Shown: positions 35,290 to 45,616 of the stretch, in pieces
How positions within the stretch are numbered: the stretch's first letter is position 1
How the letters are laid out: every line of letters begins with the position of its first letter
Source: an uncultured Mycoplasmataceae bacterium
GTDB lineage: Bacteria; Bacillota_I; Bacilli_A; Mycoplasmatales; Mycoplasmoidaceae
Reading direction: 5' to 3'
DNA length: 64,000 nucleotides
Assembly (NCBI GenBank): GCA_949290735.1
Contig: CASESV010000009.1
Span: 1 to 64,000 of the forward strand
Notes under the pieces: generated by a model
The model's database searches: none
Told to the model about the DNA's origin: nothing
Seen by the model: the letters and a program-made list of their open reading frames with translations, nothing else
Translations under genes and position numbers: made by a program

Positions 35290-36048
35290 ATGGCAAATTA
35301 TGAAATTATGCTTGTTGTTTCTGGATCCATTGATGAAAAGGCAGCTAAAAAAGTTGCTGATGAAATATCATCAAGTATTAAGGAATGCAAACCTAAATTA
35401 CATGAATATGGTTCAAAACAATTAGCTTATAAAATTAAAAAAGATACTACTGGGTATTACTTTCAATACAATTTTGAATGTGAATCTCCTACAATGATTA
35501 ATGAATTTAGAAGATTGAGTTCTATTAATAAACAAGTTCTAAGAACATTAATTATTAATTTAGAAAAAGATTACGGATATAGAGCATCTGTAAATCCTAA
35601 AAAGATTCAAAGAAATAAAAAACGTGCTGAAATTCATGCGCAAATTAAAGCTGAAATTGAAAAGGCAAGAGCTGAAAAACAATCTGGTGTTGAAAACACA
35701 AAGATTGAAAAACCAGTTGTTGATGCTAAACCAGTTAAAGAAAAACCTGAGACATTAACTAAGCCAAAAAAAGCAAAAGCTAGTGACATTCCAGTAGATA
35801 AGAAACATGAAGTGGTTTCAATGAAAGAATTTGAAGACTACAATTATGATAAAAGAAGAAAAGAATGACACAAAAAAGCTTCAATTTGTAAAGATGATGA
35901 TAACTGAGCATCTGTATTATTAGAAAACGGAAAACATGTTTGTTATTATTGTTGAATTAAAAAACCTGAAACTTTAGAAAAATTAACAGGTGAAAGATCT
36001 GTTGATGCAGCTGCCACTTCAAGAAAGAAAAGAACTACTAAAAAATAG
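35290..36048 (+). CDS. rpsF: 30S ribosomal protein S6, extended
   Basis: A 252-residue protein. Residues 1-95 are the S6 ferredoxin-like fold (MANYEIMLVVSGSIDEKAAK, then Y-x-I-K-K-x-T-x-GYYFQYNFE, then RTLIINLEKD). The rest is a Lys/Glu/Pro-rich linker and a C-terminal ~60-residue segment with Cys at CKDD and a C-x-x-C (HVCYYCWIKKPE). Long S6 proteins are known in mollicutes, but the Cys-containing end could be a small zinc-binding motif. The start 35290 has AGAAGGGA upstream. It leads the rpsF-ssb-rpsR-rplI-dnaB operon. Confidence 0.95.
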
Positions 36049-36062
36049 TTGTGGAGGTAGAT

Positions 36063-36527
36063 GTGAATAAAGTTACATTATTAGGTTATATTTCACAAGA
36101 TCCAATTACTAAAGAGTATCCAGATAAAGGGTTTGTGGTTTCAAGATTTTCTATTGCAGTTAATGATATGAAAAACTATAACTTATCTTTTTTCTTTAAC
36201 TGTGTAGCATGAAATCAAACTGCTGAATATGTACAATCACATCTAAAAAAAGGTAATTTTGTTGCCATTGATGGGAGATTAACTAATCGTTCCTATATCA
36301 ATGATAGTGGTGCAAAAACATACATTACTGAAATCAATGTAGATAATATTAAAAACTTAGGATCTAGATCTTCAAATAAAAATCAAGATGCATCAGAAGA
36401 AGTAGATTTAAACACTTTATTAGATAAATCACAAAAAACAATGAACTTGGATGAATCTTTACAGAATAATGAAGTATCATCAAATACAGAGGATGTTTTT
36501 GTTGATTGAGAAGATGATATTGAATAG
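36063..36527 (+). CDS. ssb: Single-stranded DNA-binding protein
   Basis: A 154-residue OB-fold protein that coats single-stranded DNA in replication and repair. The N-terminus NKVTLLGYISQDP and the FFNCVAWNQTAEYVQSHLKKGNFVAIDGRL core are diagnostic. The C-terminal region is flexible and ends in an acidic tip (DWEDDIE) that recruits partner proteins, although it lacks the classical final Phe. The start is GTG at 36063, after GGAGG; the ATG at 36061 is out of frame. It lies between the two proteins S6 and S18 as in most Firmicutes. Confidence 0.94.
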
Positions 36528-36536
36528 GAGAAAATT

Positions 36537-36764
36537 ATGTCATACAATAAAAAAAGAAGTAAAAAAAGATATTGTAGTTTATGTTCTAAAGGAATAGCTC
36601 ATGTTGATTATAAAGATATTGAATTGTTAAAGAAGTATCTAAATATTTCCAACAAGATAGCCCCTAAAAGAACTACAGGATGTTGCACTAAACATCAAAG
36701 AGCAGTTTCTAATGCAATTAAAAGAGCTAGAATAATTGCATTATTACCATTTGTGACTGAATAA
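36537..36764 (+). CDS. rpsR: 30S ribosomal protein S18
   Basis: A 75-residue basic protein that pairs with S6 on the 30S platform. The YKDIELLKKYLN and IAPKRTTGCCTKHQRAVSNAIKRAR segments are typical; two Cys near the N-terminus (RYCSLC) and the CC-x-x-H in the second half give it a possible zinc site, as in some Firmicute S18 forms. GGAG at 36526-36529 serves as ribosome site. Nine bases follow the ssb stop. Confidence 0.96.
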   Translation: MSYNKKRSKKRYCSLCSKGIAHVDYKDIELLKKYLNISNKIAPKRTTGCCTKHQRAVSNAIKRARIIALLPFVTE

Positions 36765-36780
36765 AGAACTGAGAAAATTT

Positions 36781-37218
36781 ATGAAAGTTATATTATTAGC
36801 AGATGTTCCTAATTTAGGAAAGAAAAATGATATTGTTGAAGTGAGTGATGGATATGCGAAAAACTTTTTGTTCAAAAAGAAATTAGCTGTTCAAGAAAAT
36901 TCAACAAATTTAAATAAGTTAAATGAAAATTTAAAACACGAAAAAGAGATATATTTAAGTCAAGTTGAAGATGCTAATAAAATAAAAGAAAAAATTGAAA
37001 AAATAAAACCTATTTTTTATTTAAAGTCTAATCATGGTCATGCTTTTGGCAAGATTAGTGCTAAAGAATTAATTGATTATGTTAATAAAAATGAAAAGTT
37101 AATCAACAAATTCATGCTAAGTGATAAAGAATGAGGATTAGGACCTCATAAAGTTAAAATTAAATTACATAAAGAAGTTCAAGCTACATTATCAATAGAA
37201 GTATTAGAGAAGGAATAA
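36781..37218 (+). CDS. rplI: 50S ribosomal protein L9
   Basis: A 145-residue two-domain protein of the large subunit that helps maintain reading frame. N-terminal MKVILLADVPNLGKKNDIVEVSDGYAKNFLFKKKLA is the 23S-binding domain; a long connecting helix (about residues 40-75) leads to the C-terminal domain with GKISAKEL. TGA at 37133 encodes Trp. dnaB begins two bases after its stop, so they are translationally linked. Confidence 0.96.
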
Positions 37219-37219
37219 T

Positions 37220-38596
37220 ATGGATTTAATTAATAGCCCATATGGTGCTGAATCAATTGAATTACTTGAAAGATTAGTTCTTTCTATTATGTTGAATGAT
37301 CAACAAATGATACCAAATGTTGTTGCTAGATTGCAACCACATAATTTTACTAATGTTGATAATAAAGCTTTATATAGAAGAATTAAAGAATTTTACTTAG
37401 CCAAAAATACAATGGATCCAAATTTATTAATAACTTATATTAAAAATGAAGCTGATCCATCATTTGAAAATATTTCTCAATTTGTAGCAGAATTGATGAT
37501 CCTTTATACAAATTCATATGATTTAAATGATTACATTGAAATAATACTAATGGAATCTACATTGAGAGATTTAAGAGCATATGGTGAAAAACTTAAAACA
37601 TTAAATATTGATTATTATAAGTATGATGATGAAGTTTGAAATATTCAAAAAGAATTTTTAGATATTGTAAATTCTAAAACTTCAAATTCATTATTAGATA
37701 CAAAATCAGTTACTAAAAATTTTATGGATAGATTAGAACTTCTTAAAAATCATGGTGGTAAATTAACTGGAACAACCACAGGATTTAAAACGGTTAATGA
37801 ATTTACAAATGGGTTTCAACCAGGAGAATTAATCATATTAGCAGCTAGACCATCCATTGGTAAAACAGCATTAGCACTTAACATGCTATTAGCTGCTGCT
37901 AAAGAATGTAATGAAAATGAGTGTGTAGTTATATTTTCACTTGAGATGGGTTCTCAACAATTAATGGAAAGATTAGTTAGCTGTGAAACTAGTATTAATT
38001 CATATGCCTTTAAAAGAGGTACATGACAAGATGATGATGAATTTTTAATTAATGAATGTATTGATAGAATGAATAAATTACCAATTTTAATTGATGAGTC
38101 AACCAACCTTTCAATACTAGAAATTCAAACTAAATTAAAGCAAATTGCAGCTAATAAAAAAATTAAATTAGTTGTTATTGATTATCTTCAATTAGTTACA
38201 GGGACAAGAGGTCAAGGAGTTAATAGGCAAATTGAAGTAGCTCAAATTTCAAGAACTCTAAAATCTTTAGCAAGAGATATCGAGGCACCTATTATTTCAG
38301 TGGCACAACTATCAAGAAAAGTTGAAGAAAGAAGGGGAAATGATAAAAAATCAAAACCTATCTTATCAGATTTAAGAGAATCAGGATCAATAGAGCAAGA
38401 TGCAGATATTGTTATATTTTTAAATTATGAGAGAGATGAAATAGATGAAAAAAAATCATCAAACAACACAAAACAATATGCAAATACTGTAATAGTGGAT
38501 TTTATTATAGCTAAAAATCGTTCTGGTGCTACTGGTGAATTGAAATTACTATTTGAAAAAACCTTTGGCAGATATTCAGATTACAATAATTATTAA
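37220..38596 (+). CDS. dnaB: Replicative DNA helicase DnaB
   Basis: A 458-residue hexameric helicase that unwinds DNA at the replication fork. The N-terminal primase-interaction domain covers about residues 1-105; the RecA-like domain has Walker A ARPSIGKTA (near 212), the IFSLEMGSQQLMERL segment, Walker B VVIDYLQLV, the QISRTLKSLARD helix, and the C-terminal LSDLRESGSIEQDAD and IAKNRSGATG motifs. Two TGA-Trp codons. It closes the rpsF operon; a promoter for the peroxiredoxin follows. Confidence 0.97.
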
Positions 38597-38614
38597 TTTT
38601 TCATTAATTTATTA

Positions 38615-38643
38615 TATAATTAAATATTAAACAATGAAAGGAG
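38615..38643 (+). promoter_or_regulatory. Peroxiredoxin promoter and ribosome binding site
   Basis: TATAAT at 38615-38620 is followed by AAAGGAG at 38637-38643, seven bases before the ATG at 38651. Confidence 0.55.
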
Positions 38644-38650
38644 TTACCTT

Positions 38651-39247
38651 ATGATAGTAACTAAAAAAGTATTTGATTTTACAGCAACAGCTGTTATGCC
38701 TGATAATCAAATTAAAGAAATTAAATTATCTGAATGTTTAGGAAAAAATGGTGTAATTGTATTCTTTTATCCAAAAGATTTTACTTTTGTTTGTCCAACA
38801 GAAATTATAGCTTTTGATAACAAATTAAAAGACTTCCAAGAAAGAGGTTATAATGTTGTTGGTATTTCAACTGATAATGAATTTTGTCATTTTGCTTGAA
38901 AAAATACAGAAGTTAAAAAAGGTGGTATTGGTCAAGTTCAATTCCCATTAGTAGCTGATATCAAAAAAGAAATTTCAAGAGAGTTTGATGTTTTATTTGA
39001 TGATTCAGTAGCACTAAGAGGATCATTTTTAATTGATAAAAATATGATAGTAAGACATGCAGTAATTAATGATTTACCACTAGGTAGAAACATTGATGAA
39101 ATGGTTAGAATGGCTGATACTTTAAATTTTGTAACTGAACATGGAGAAGTTTGTCCAGCTAATTGACATAAAGGACAAGAAGCAATGAAAGCAGATCCAA
39201 AAGGAGTTGCTGACTATTTATCAAAACACTCTGATAAATTAAAATAA
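38651..39247 (+). CDS. Peroxiredoxin (2-Cys, AhpC/TSA family)
   Basis: A 198-residue thiol peroxidase reducing hydrogen peroxide and organic peroxides. The peroxidatic Cys48 is in FVCPTE and the resolving Cys168 in EVCPANW, making it a typical 2-Cys enzyme; SLRGSFLID-type and RHAVINDLPLGRN segments complete the active site. The C-terminal helix (YLSKHSDKLK) is present. No AhpF-like partner lies nearby, so thioredoxin is the likely reductant. It is a single-gene unit: own promoter upstream and a strong terminator just after. Confidence 0.95.
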
Positions 39248-39269
39248 TTAGATAATAATGAATATAAAG

Positions 39270-39300
39270 ACCAAAAAGTGTATAAGCTTTTTGGTTTTTT
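39270..39300 (+). terminator. Rho-independent terminator of the peroxiredoxin gene
   Basis: ACCAAAAAG (39270-39278) pairs perfectly with CTTTTTGGT (39287-39295) around an eight-base loop, followed by a T run to 39300. Confidence 0.85.
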
Positions 39301-39319
39301 ATTTCATAATATTATATAT

Positions 39320-40009
39320 ATGAAAATTAGATTAGATCGATATATATCAAATAATTCAAATTATTCAAGAAAGGAAACACAAAATATTATTCGTAAACAA
39401 AAAGTTTATGTAAATAATGAATGCATTAATGATCCGCAATATAAGATTAATATTAATGATATTGTTAAAGTGAATGATACAGTAATAGATAATTCAAAAA
39501 TTTATTTAGCTTTTAATAAACCAAAAGGATATATATGCTCAAATATTAGTAATAAGGATGGTCCTTCAATTTTTGAATTAATTCCTGAATATAATTCTAA
39601 TAAATTTCATATTATTGGTAGATTGGATAAAGATACAACAGGATTACTAATTATAACTAATGATGGTGATTTTACTCATTTTATAAAAAAACCTAATTCA
39701 AATATTGAAAAAGAATATGAGGTTGAACTTGAAAAAGAATTAACTGATGATATGATAAATATAATATCAAAACCAATCATTTTTGATAACAAAAGACTTA
39801 AACCATTTATTATTAAAAATATCAAACATAATAAACTTAATATAGTTTTAGTAGAAGGTAAATACCATCAAATAAAAAGGATATTTCAAATATGCAATAA
39901 TAAAGTCATTAAATTAAATAGAATTAGAATTGCTAGCTTACATTTAAATGACTTAAACATTAATTTTGGGCAATATAAAAAAATTACTAAAAATGATATC
40001 ATCAAGTAA
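39320..40009 (+). CDS. rRNA pseudouridine synthase, RsuA/RluB family
   Basis: A 229-residue RNA-modifying enzyme. An S4 RNA-binding domain (residues 3-50, RLDRYISNNSNYSRKETQ) precedes the catalytic domain with GRLDKDTTGLL, where Asp103 is the catalytic residue, and the C-terminal EGKYHQIKRIF motif. It probably modifies 23S or 16S rRNA; the target cannot be told. The start at 39320 gives the normal N-terminus; an upstream in-frame ATG lies in the terminator loop. A TATTAT at 39310-39315 almost touches the ATG, suggesting a leaderless transcript. Confidence 0.9.
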   Translation: MKIRLDRYISNNSNYSRKETQNIIRKQKVYVNNECINDPQYKININDIVKVNDTVIDNSKIYLAFNKPKGYICSNISNKDGPSIFELIPEYNSNKFHIIGRLDKDTTGLLIITNDGDFTHFIKKPNSNIEKEYEVELEKELTDDMINIISKPIIFDNKRLKPFIIKNIKHNKLNIVLVEGKYHQIKRIFQICNNKVIKLNRIRIASLHLNDLNINFGQYKKITKNDIIK

Positions 40010-40028
40010 TGTATAATAAAAGCAACTA

Positions 40029-40106
40029 TATCTAACTTGTAATATATCTCAAATTGGTGAGATGTTTCTACAAAAGGCCTTAACCTTTAACTTATAAGTA
40101 TAGATA
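40029..40106 (+). ncRNA. Purine riboswitch aptamer upstream of NCS2 permease
   Basis: P1 pairs TATCTA/TAGATA (40029-40034 with 40101-40106) plus CTTG/TAAG; P2 is ATCTCA/TGAGAT around loop AATTGG; the conserved junction GTTTCTAC follows; P3 is AAAGG/CCTTT with loop CCTTAA. Loop GG and CC can form the kissing contact. The position that pairs with ligand appears to be C (in AACTTA), as in guanine/hypoxanthine sensors. TAGATA can re-pair with TATCTA at 40137-40142, giving a possible switch near the ribosome site AAAGGAG (40150-40156). Confidence 0.8.
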
Positions 40107-40160
40107 AACATACTTCTATTGTTGTTGGATATAGTATATCTAATTAACGAAAGGAGTGTT

Positions 40161-41657
40161 ATGTTAAAACAAAATAAATTTATTTCATCAATAAATTCTT
40201 ATTTTAAAATCTCTGATAGAAAATCAACATTTAAAAAAGAAATTATTGGTGGAATATCTACTTTTTTAGCTATTATGTATATCTTAGCTGTTAATCCATC
40301 AATAATTGCAAATTCAAGTGGTATTGAATCAATTAATAATATTGATGGAGCATTATTTTTGGGTACAGCATTAATTAGTTTTTTAGGAACTTTTTTAATG
40401 GGAATATTTGCTAATGTTCCAATCACATTAGCTCCTGGAATGGGCTTAAATGCTTTTTTCACATATACTGTTGCCTCTCAATCAGGATTTGGATTGAATT
40501 ATTATGAAGCATTGATATGTGTTATTGTTTCTGGTGTATTATATTGTTTAATTGCAATTACTCCAGCCAGAACAAAAATTAATGAATATATGCCAAAGAA
40601 TTTTAAAATTATGATTGGTGCTATGATTGGATTCTTTTTAGCATATGTTGCTCTTGCAAATATTGGAATAGTTAATCATGGTTCTCCTATATCTGAAATA
40701 GGATCTAATTTTTCAAATTTAAATCCCCAATATCCTATAGTTATAGTTGGAACTATTGCATTAGTGATTGGAGTAATTTTACATTACTGTAGAGTCAAAT
40801 ATTCAATTATTATTACAACAATCATTACAATTATTATGTTGTTAATTGTTTGAGGGTTCAATAACAATTTTACGAATAATATTACTAGCAATGCATTTAG
40901 TTTAAAAAATTATAATTTTGACTCATTTGGATTAGTATTTAAAAATATTTTTAAATCTGAACCATGAGCAAAAGTTTTTGTAAATCCTGTTTCATATATT
41001 GCTATTTTTACCTTTTTATACGTTGATTTTTTTGATACTTCTTCTACTTTTATATCTATAGGAAGACAATCAAAGTTATTGAAAAAAACAAAATCAACTA
41101 ATCCTGATTTATGAATAAAAAGAGCTAATTATATTGATGCTACAAGTACAATATGTGGTGCATTTCTACTAACATCTTCAGCAACGTCTGTAGCAGAATC
41201 CATGTCAGCTGTTAATGCTGGAGCAAAAACAGGTTTTAGTGCTTTAATAACTTCACTATTATTTTTGTTATCAATTTTATTATGACCTATAATGGGTCCA
41301 TTTATGCCCATTAATGGATTTCAACCTGTTACAGGGCATGCAATTTTTATTACAGGTTTATTAATGATTAGTCAACTTAAAGAATTTGATTGAAAAAAAT
41401 ATTTAGATATTCCAGTGTTGGCTATATCAATTATTTTTGGGATGCTAGGATACTCAATATCCATTGGTTTATCTTGAGGGTTATTTTTTTATGTCATTAT
41501 TAATGAATTAAATTATTTTATTAGATTATTTAAAAAAGAAAACAATTTGGTTTACTTTGATAAGCAAACAAGGATAATTTTATATATTTTATTAATGTGT
41601 TCAATTACTTTTATAATATTTGATATATGTACAAAAACAAAAGTTTTTAATTATTAA
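40161..41657 (+). CDS. NCS2 family guanine/hypoxanthine permease (AzgA-like)
   Basis: A 498-residue polytopic transporter (about 12-14 helices). ITLAPGMGLNAFFTYTV is the NCS2 substrate-site helix, and VDFFDTSSTFISIG with TSVAESMSAVNAGAKTGFSAL are characteristic of the AzgA/PbuG branch that imports guanine, hypoxanthine or adenine by proton symport. The guanine-type riboswitch in front supports guanine/hypoxanthine. The start at 40161 follows AAAGGAG; the frame extends further upstream but that lies in the riboswitch. The end overlaps the convergent ferredoxin gene by four bases. Confidence 0.92.
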
Positions 41658-41893
41658 TTTTCATCATCTATTTTATATTTTTCTTTTAATTCATCATAGT
41701 CTTTTTGTTCACCAGCAGATATGGCATCTACAGGACATACATCAATAATATCATCTGCTTCAGTTTGATCATAATCACTATTTGTTGATCAAGCTTTACC
41801 ATCAATAAAATTTATTCTTAGATTACTACAAGCAACACAAGCTCCGCATCCAATACATTTATCTCTATTTATTAGTATTTTTTTCTTACTCAT
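41654..41893 (-). CDS. 4Fe-4S ferredoxin
   Basis: A 79-residue acidic electron carrier. Cys13-x-x-Cys16-x-x-Cys19 and a distant Cys53-Pro bind one 4Fe-4S cluster as in Bacillus-type ferredoxins; Cys22 is extra. The C-terminus is strongly acidic. Its redox partner is not evident from the neighbours. TGA supplies one Trp. It is transcribed after recU, 20 bases away, and converges on the purine permease. Confidence 0.9.
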
Positions 41894-41913
41894 AATTTGA
41901 TTCTTTCTACAAG

Positions 41914-42420
41914 TTAAATTCTATCAAAAATAAAACTTAAATAATCTTCAAAATTTAATATTCCAGGAAAAATTAATTCCATTTCATAACAATTTTGTTT
42001 AATTCATTCATATTCAATTTTAGTTTTACCAATAAATTCTTTCAGTTGAGTTGAGTTAATAATGAAATAATCATTTGTTGATACAAAATGAATTAATAAA
42101 AATGAATGGATTTTAAACCTTTCACAATTAATAATATGATTTAATTGATGCTTTTTTATAAGGTTCATCATAAAGTCTTTATTTTGTGTTTGTTTAGCTT
42201 CAAAATCAAACATCTTAGATTTATAACATCCATAATAATCAGTATATGCTTTTTCATTTAATTTTGCTTTTATGTAATAGCTAGAAATTTTTTCAACTAT
42301 TTGGATTGGAATTTGCCTTTTTAATATTAAACATATGCCTTTAGCTTCTAGGAATATACTAGAAGTATTTATTAGTGTTTCAAGGAAAATACCTTTATTA
42401 GAATTAATTTTATTTTTCAT
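41914..42420 (-). CDS. recU: Holliday junction resolvase RecU
   Basis: A 168-residue nuclease that cleaves four-way DNA junctions in recombination. NKGIFLETLINTSS is the N-terminal helix with the conserved Glu, DYYGCYKSKMFDFEAKQTQ carries the catalytic Asp and E-x-K, and HQLNHI follows, all in RecU order. Length matches the family. The reading ends FEDYLSFIFDRI. It is followed by the ferredoxin gene in the same direction, while the surface-protein gene at 42530 diverges from it across a 109-base region. Confidence 0.9.
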
Positions 42421-42508
42421 AACTAATATACCCTCATATATTACTAACTATTTTTTTTAAAATTTTTATAAAAATTTATATATTAAGTTTTTATCCAAAA
42501 GATATTGG

Positions 42509-42514
42509 TATAAT
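42509..42514 (+). promoter_or_regulatory. -10 element of the transglutaminase-like gene
   Basis: TATAAT preceded by TTGG lies 15 bases before the ATG at 42530; no Shine-Dalgarno sequence follows. Confidence 0.45.
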
Positions 42515-42529
42515 AAAAGTAATAAGATT

Positions 42530-45052
42530 ATGAAAAAAAGTAATTTAATTATTAGCATTGGTATTGGTTTAATAAGTAGCATTATTATTGCAACATCTGT
42601 AATTTGTCCATTATATGTATTGCAAAAAGCAACAAATAAATCTACTAAGGAAACTAAATTAAGATTTGATTTACCACCACCTCCATCAATTGATGCACAA
42701 AATCAAATGCTAACTGATAGTTTTATTGAAAGTAATAAAGAAGTGTTTTTTAATTGAGTAAAGACATACATTGGTGATAAACAGATACTACCTGATGGTA
42801 CAAACATAATAGAGAATGACATTTCATTTGATCCAAGTACTGGTGAATTAGTTATTATATATGAAATAGATAAATATTATTACAATGACATGGTTATTGA
42901 AAAAACAGAATATGTTAAGAACTATATTAGTGGTTTTAAGAAAATAAATATTGATATAGTAGGATCTGATTCTTTATTAGTAAATACAGAAGCACCTTTT
43001 ACAGCAGTCATAAATAATGGAAATGATGAAAATATTACTAATCAATGATATTATGATTGATCAATAAGTCCAGTGGTAAACTTTACAACAAACAACACCG
43101 CTCAATTAAATGTCGCTTTTAACAATGAAGGAAGTTATGTTATCACTGTAGATGTAAAAGAGAAGAAAGATTCAAACAAAACATTGTGTCTTTCTAAAAA
43201 AACTATTCAAATTAAAAGTTCTTCTGATAATTCAAACTCTAACAATGAAGTATTCAATGTTTCAATTGTTGATCTTAATAAAGAAAACAAAATTGATAAC
43301 GAATCACAATTTTCTTTAAATTTTTCACCTAAAAAACCAACTAAAAGTGTTTTTTATGAATGACAAACATCTTCACAAGAAGTGATTAACAATAATGGTT
43401 CTGATAATATTACAATTGTTTGAAAAAATCCAGGTTTACAAAAATTAAAGGTAATTGTTTATGATGGTAATAATAATCTTGCTAACATAATATGTGAAGA
43501 TGAAATTTTTGTCAATGTAACTGAAAATAAAAACTATAAATATGGTTTAGAATTACATGGACAAGATTTATATACAAATAAAAGTTATTCTAATCAACCA
43601 GCAAATTTTAATGATGTAATTAGTGAAGCAAACAAATTCATTAAAGAAAATTTAAAACTAGAAGATATTACAAAATATTTAGAACAATTTATAAATCAAT
43701 ACATAAATAATTTTATAAATGCAAGACAGTGCAAAATTTCATCTAATGTTTTAGAGAAAAATATTAATTTAGATTCAAGTAAAAAATTAAATGGAAATAT
43801 TAAAATTGAATTTTTATTTAATGAAGATATGACTTCAAATTATACTTCAGCAAATAGAATTAAAGGCGACAAAGAAATACACAATTTTGTATTTGAAAAC
43901 TCAAGTATTAATGCTTATATCAATACAGCAGTAAATAATTTTTTATCCTTTGAAATTAATACTAAGTACTTACAAAAACAAATTATAAGTACTAAGAATT
44001 ATACTGCTAATAATATTGGTTTATTAAATGAAAAAATATATCTTGATGATATTGATGAATTAACTCTCCAATTAAATAATTCTTTTTGTTCAATAGTTCC
44101 AGAAAAACTAATTAATAATTTATATTTAATTACAAGTAATAAATCTACTGATGATGAAAAAAATATAACAAAAGAAGTGATAACTAAAATTTTAAATAAG
44201 AATGCTACATTATTAGTAACAGGTAAAAGTCCTATTACTGGAACTAATATTTCCTCACCATTATTATGTATTGATTTAAGTAAATCATATACATTTAATA
44301 GTGACTATGTAAATCAATTAGCTTGAACATTAGGGTCAATTTTTAATTTTACTGGAACAAAATCTGGGAGCATAAAAATAATTGGTAATAAAGTATATAT
44401 TTCTTGTTCAGCAGTATTTCGTTTAATTAGTGCAGATAGGGTTATTGATCTAAATAATAATGGCCAACCATTAAATTCATCTTATGCTGAAATTTTATCA
44501 AATAACATTTATAGAAATTTATTAGAAATAAAAAATTCTTTCATAGATTGATATAATACCTCAATTAATGGTGATTGACAAACTTTTATTAATTCACTAT
44601 CTATTAGAGAAAGAGTCTTAAAGATTTATGAATGATTATTACCAAAAGTTTCTTATGGTGGAATGCAAAGTGCTAATTCATCGTCGCTAAATGGATTACT
44701 TGAGAAAAAAGTAATTTGTGAGGGGTATGCAAATTTATTTTCTTATTTATCAAACATTTTTCAAATTGAGTGCTTGACTATTATAGGTGAAGTTAAGCTT
44801 AATGCTGACGCTTCAGGTAGTGGTGGAAGTCATGCATGAAATTTAATTAAAGATGGAAATCAATGATTATGATGTGATCCTACTTGAGATGATGGAATGA
44901 CTGCTGGAAGTGATAAATATATTACTGAGTATTGTATGAAAACAACAGATGAATTCATGACTAAAGATACTCATTTAAATGTAACAAATTGAAATGGTGG
45001 TAATGATTTACCAATATTAGTTCCAAATTATAGTAAATTTAAAGATTCTTAG
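42530..45052 (+). CDS. Surface protein with C-terminal transglutaminase-like (papain-fold) domain
   Basis: An 840-residue protein. One N-terminal hydrophobic helix (about residues 7-32) exports and anchors it. Residues ~140-330 hold two PKD/Ig-like repeats (WYYDWSISP...; EWQTSSQEV...), residues ~340-690 an Asn-rich region, and residues ~695-800 a transglutaminase-like domain with Cys730 (CEGYA), His768 (GSHAWN) and Asp783 (CDPTWDD), the expected catalytic triad. Such domains act as proteases or cross-linkers; target unknown. Mycoplasma proteins of this type are poorly studied. A small membrane protein follows after 12 bases. Confidence 0.8.
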
Positions 45053-45064
45053 TGTAGAATTGTT

Positions 45065-45595
45065 ATGATGAATAATTATAATCCATTTAATAAATCTAAT
45101 AAAATTGTAAGTTTTAAAAAAAGTAAAAATATTATAAAATTTTTATTCTCTATATTTTTTGTAGGACTAATTGGGGTTACAGGAGTTTCAATATATTTTA
45201 TTATTAATAGATTGAATTCAAATGAAAATAAAGTAAGCAATAATAATTCAACAATTAAAATTATTGATAAACCAACAATAAATTCATTTAATAGTGAGAA
45301 ATATACTACAAGTTCATCGAAGTTTAAAAACGATTGAGATGCTATTGAAAATCTTTTTTTCAGTTCAAGTGTAGAAAATTTAAGATTATTAGGAGCTTCA
45401 TATGAATTTATAACTTATGATTATGAAACTTTGAATAAACTTAAAACTTACACTAGTTGATCATATTTAATTTTAAGTACACAAAAGGAATGTATGATAA
45501 ATGTTAAAATAACATTACCAAAAAATTATGTTTTTATTGATAACACAAATATAGTGAATTCAAATTATATTGTTTATAAAATTGAAAGTAAATAA
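45065..45595 (+). CDS. Small single-pass membrane protein
   Basis: A 176-residue protein: 25 basic cytosolic residues, one helix (about 26-48), then ~125 extracellular residues ending in a compact-looking domain (ITLPKNYVFIDN). It follows the transglutaminase-like gene by 12 bases, in the same direction, so the two may act together. No family is recognised and there is no lipobox. ATG occurs twice in a row (45065, 45068); either may start it. Confidence 0.65.
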
Positions 45596-45599
45596 TTGA

Positions 45600-45605
45600 T
45601 ATAAT
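45600..45605 (+). promoter_or_regulatory. lepA -10 element
   Basis: TATAAT ends 11 bases before the lepA ATG (45617), leaving only a few untranslated bases. Confidence 0.5.
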
Positions 45606-45616
45606 AATATAGATAT

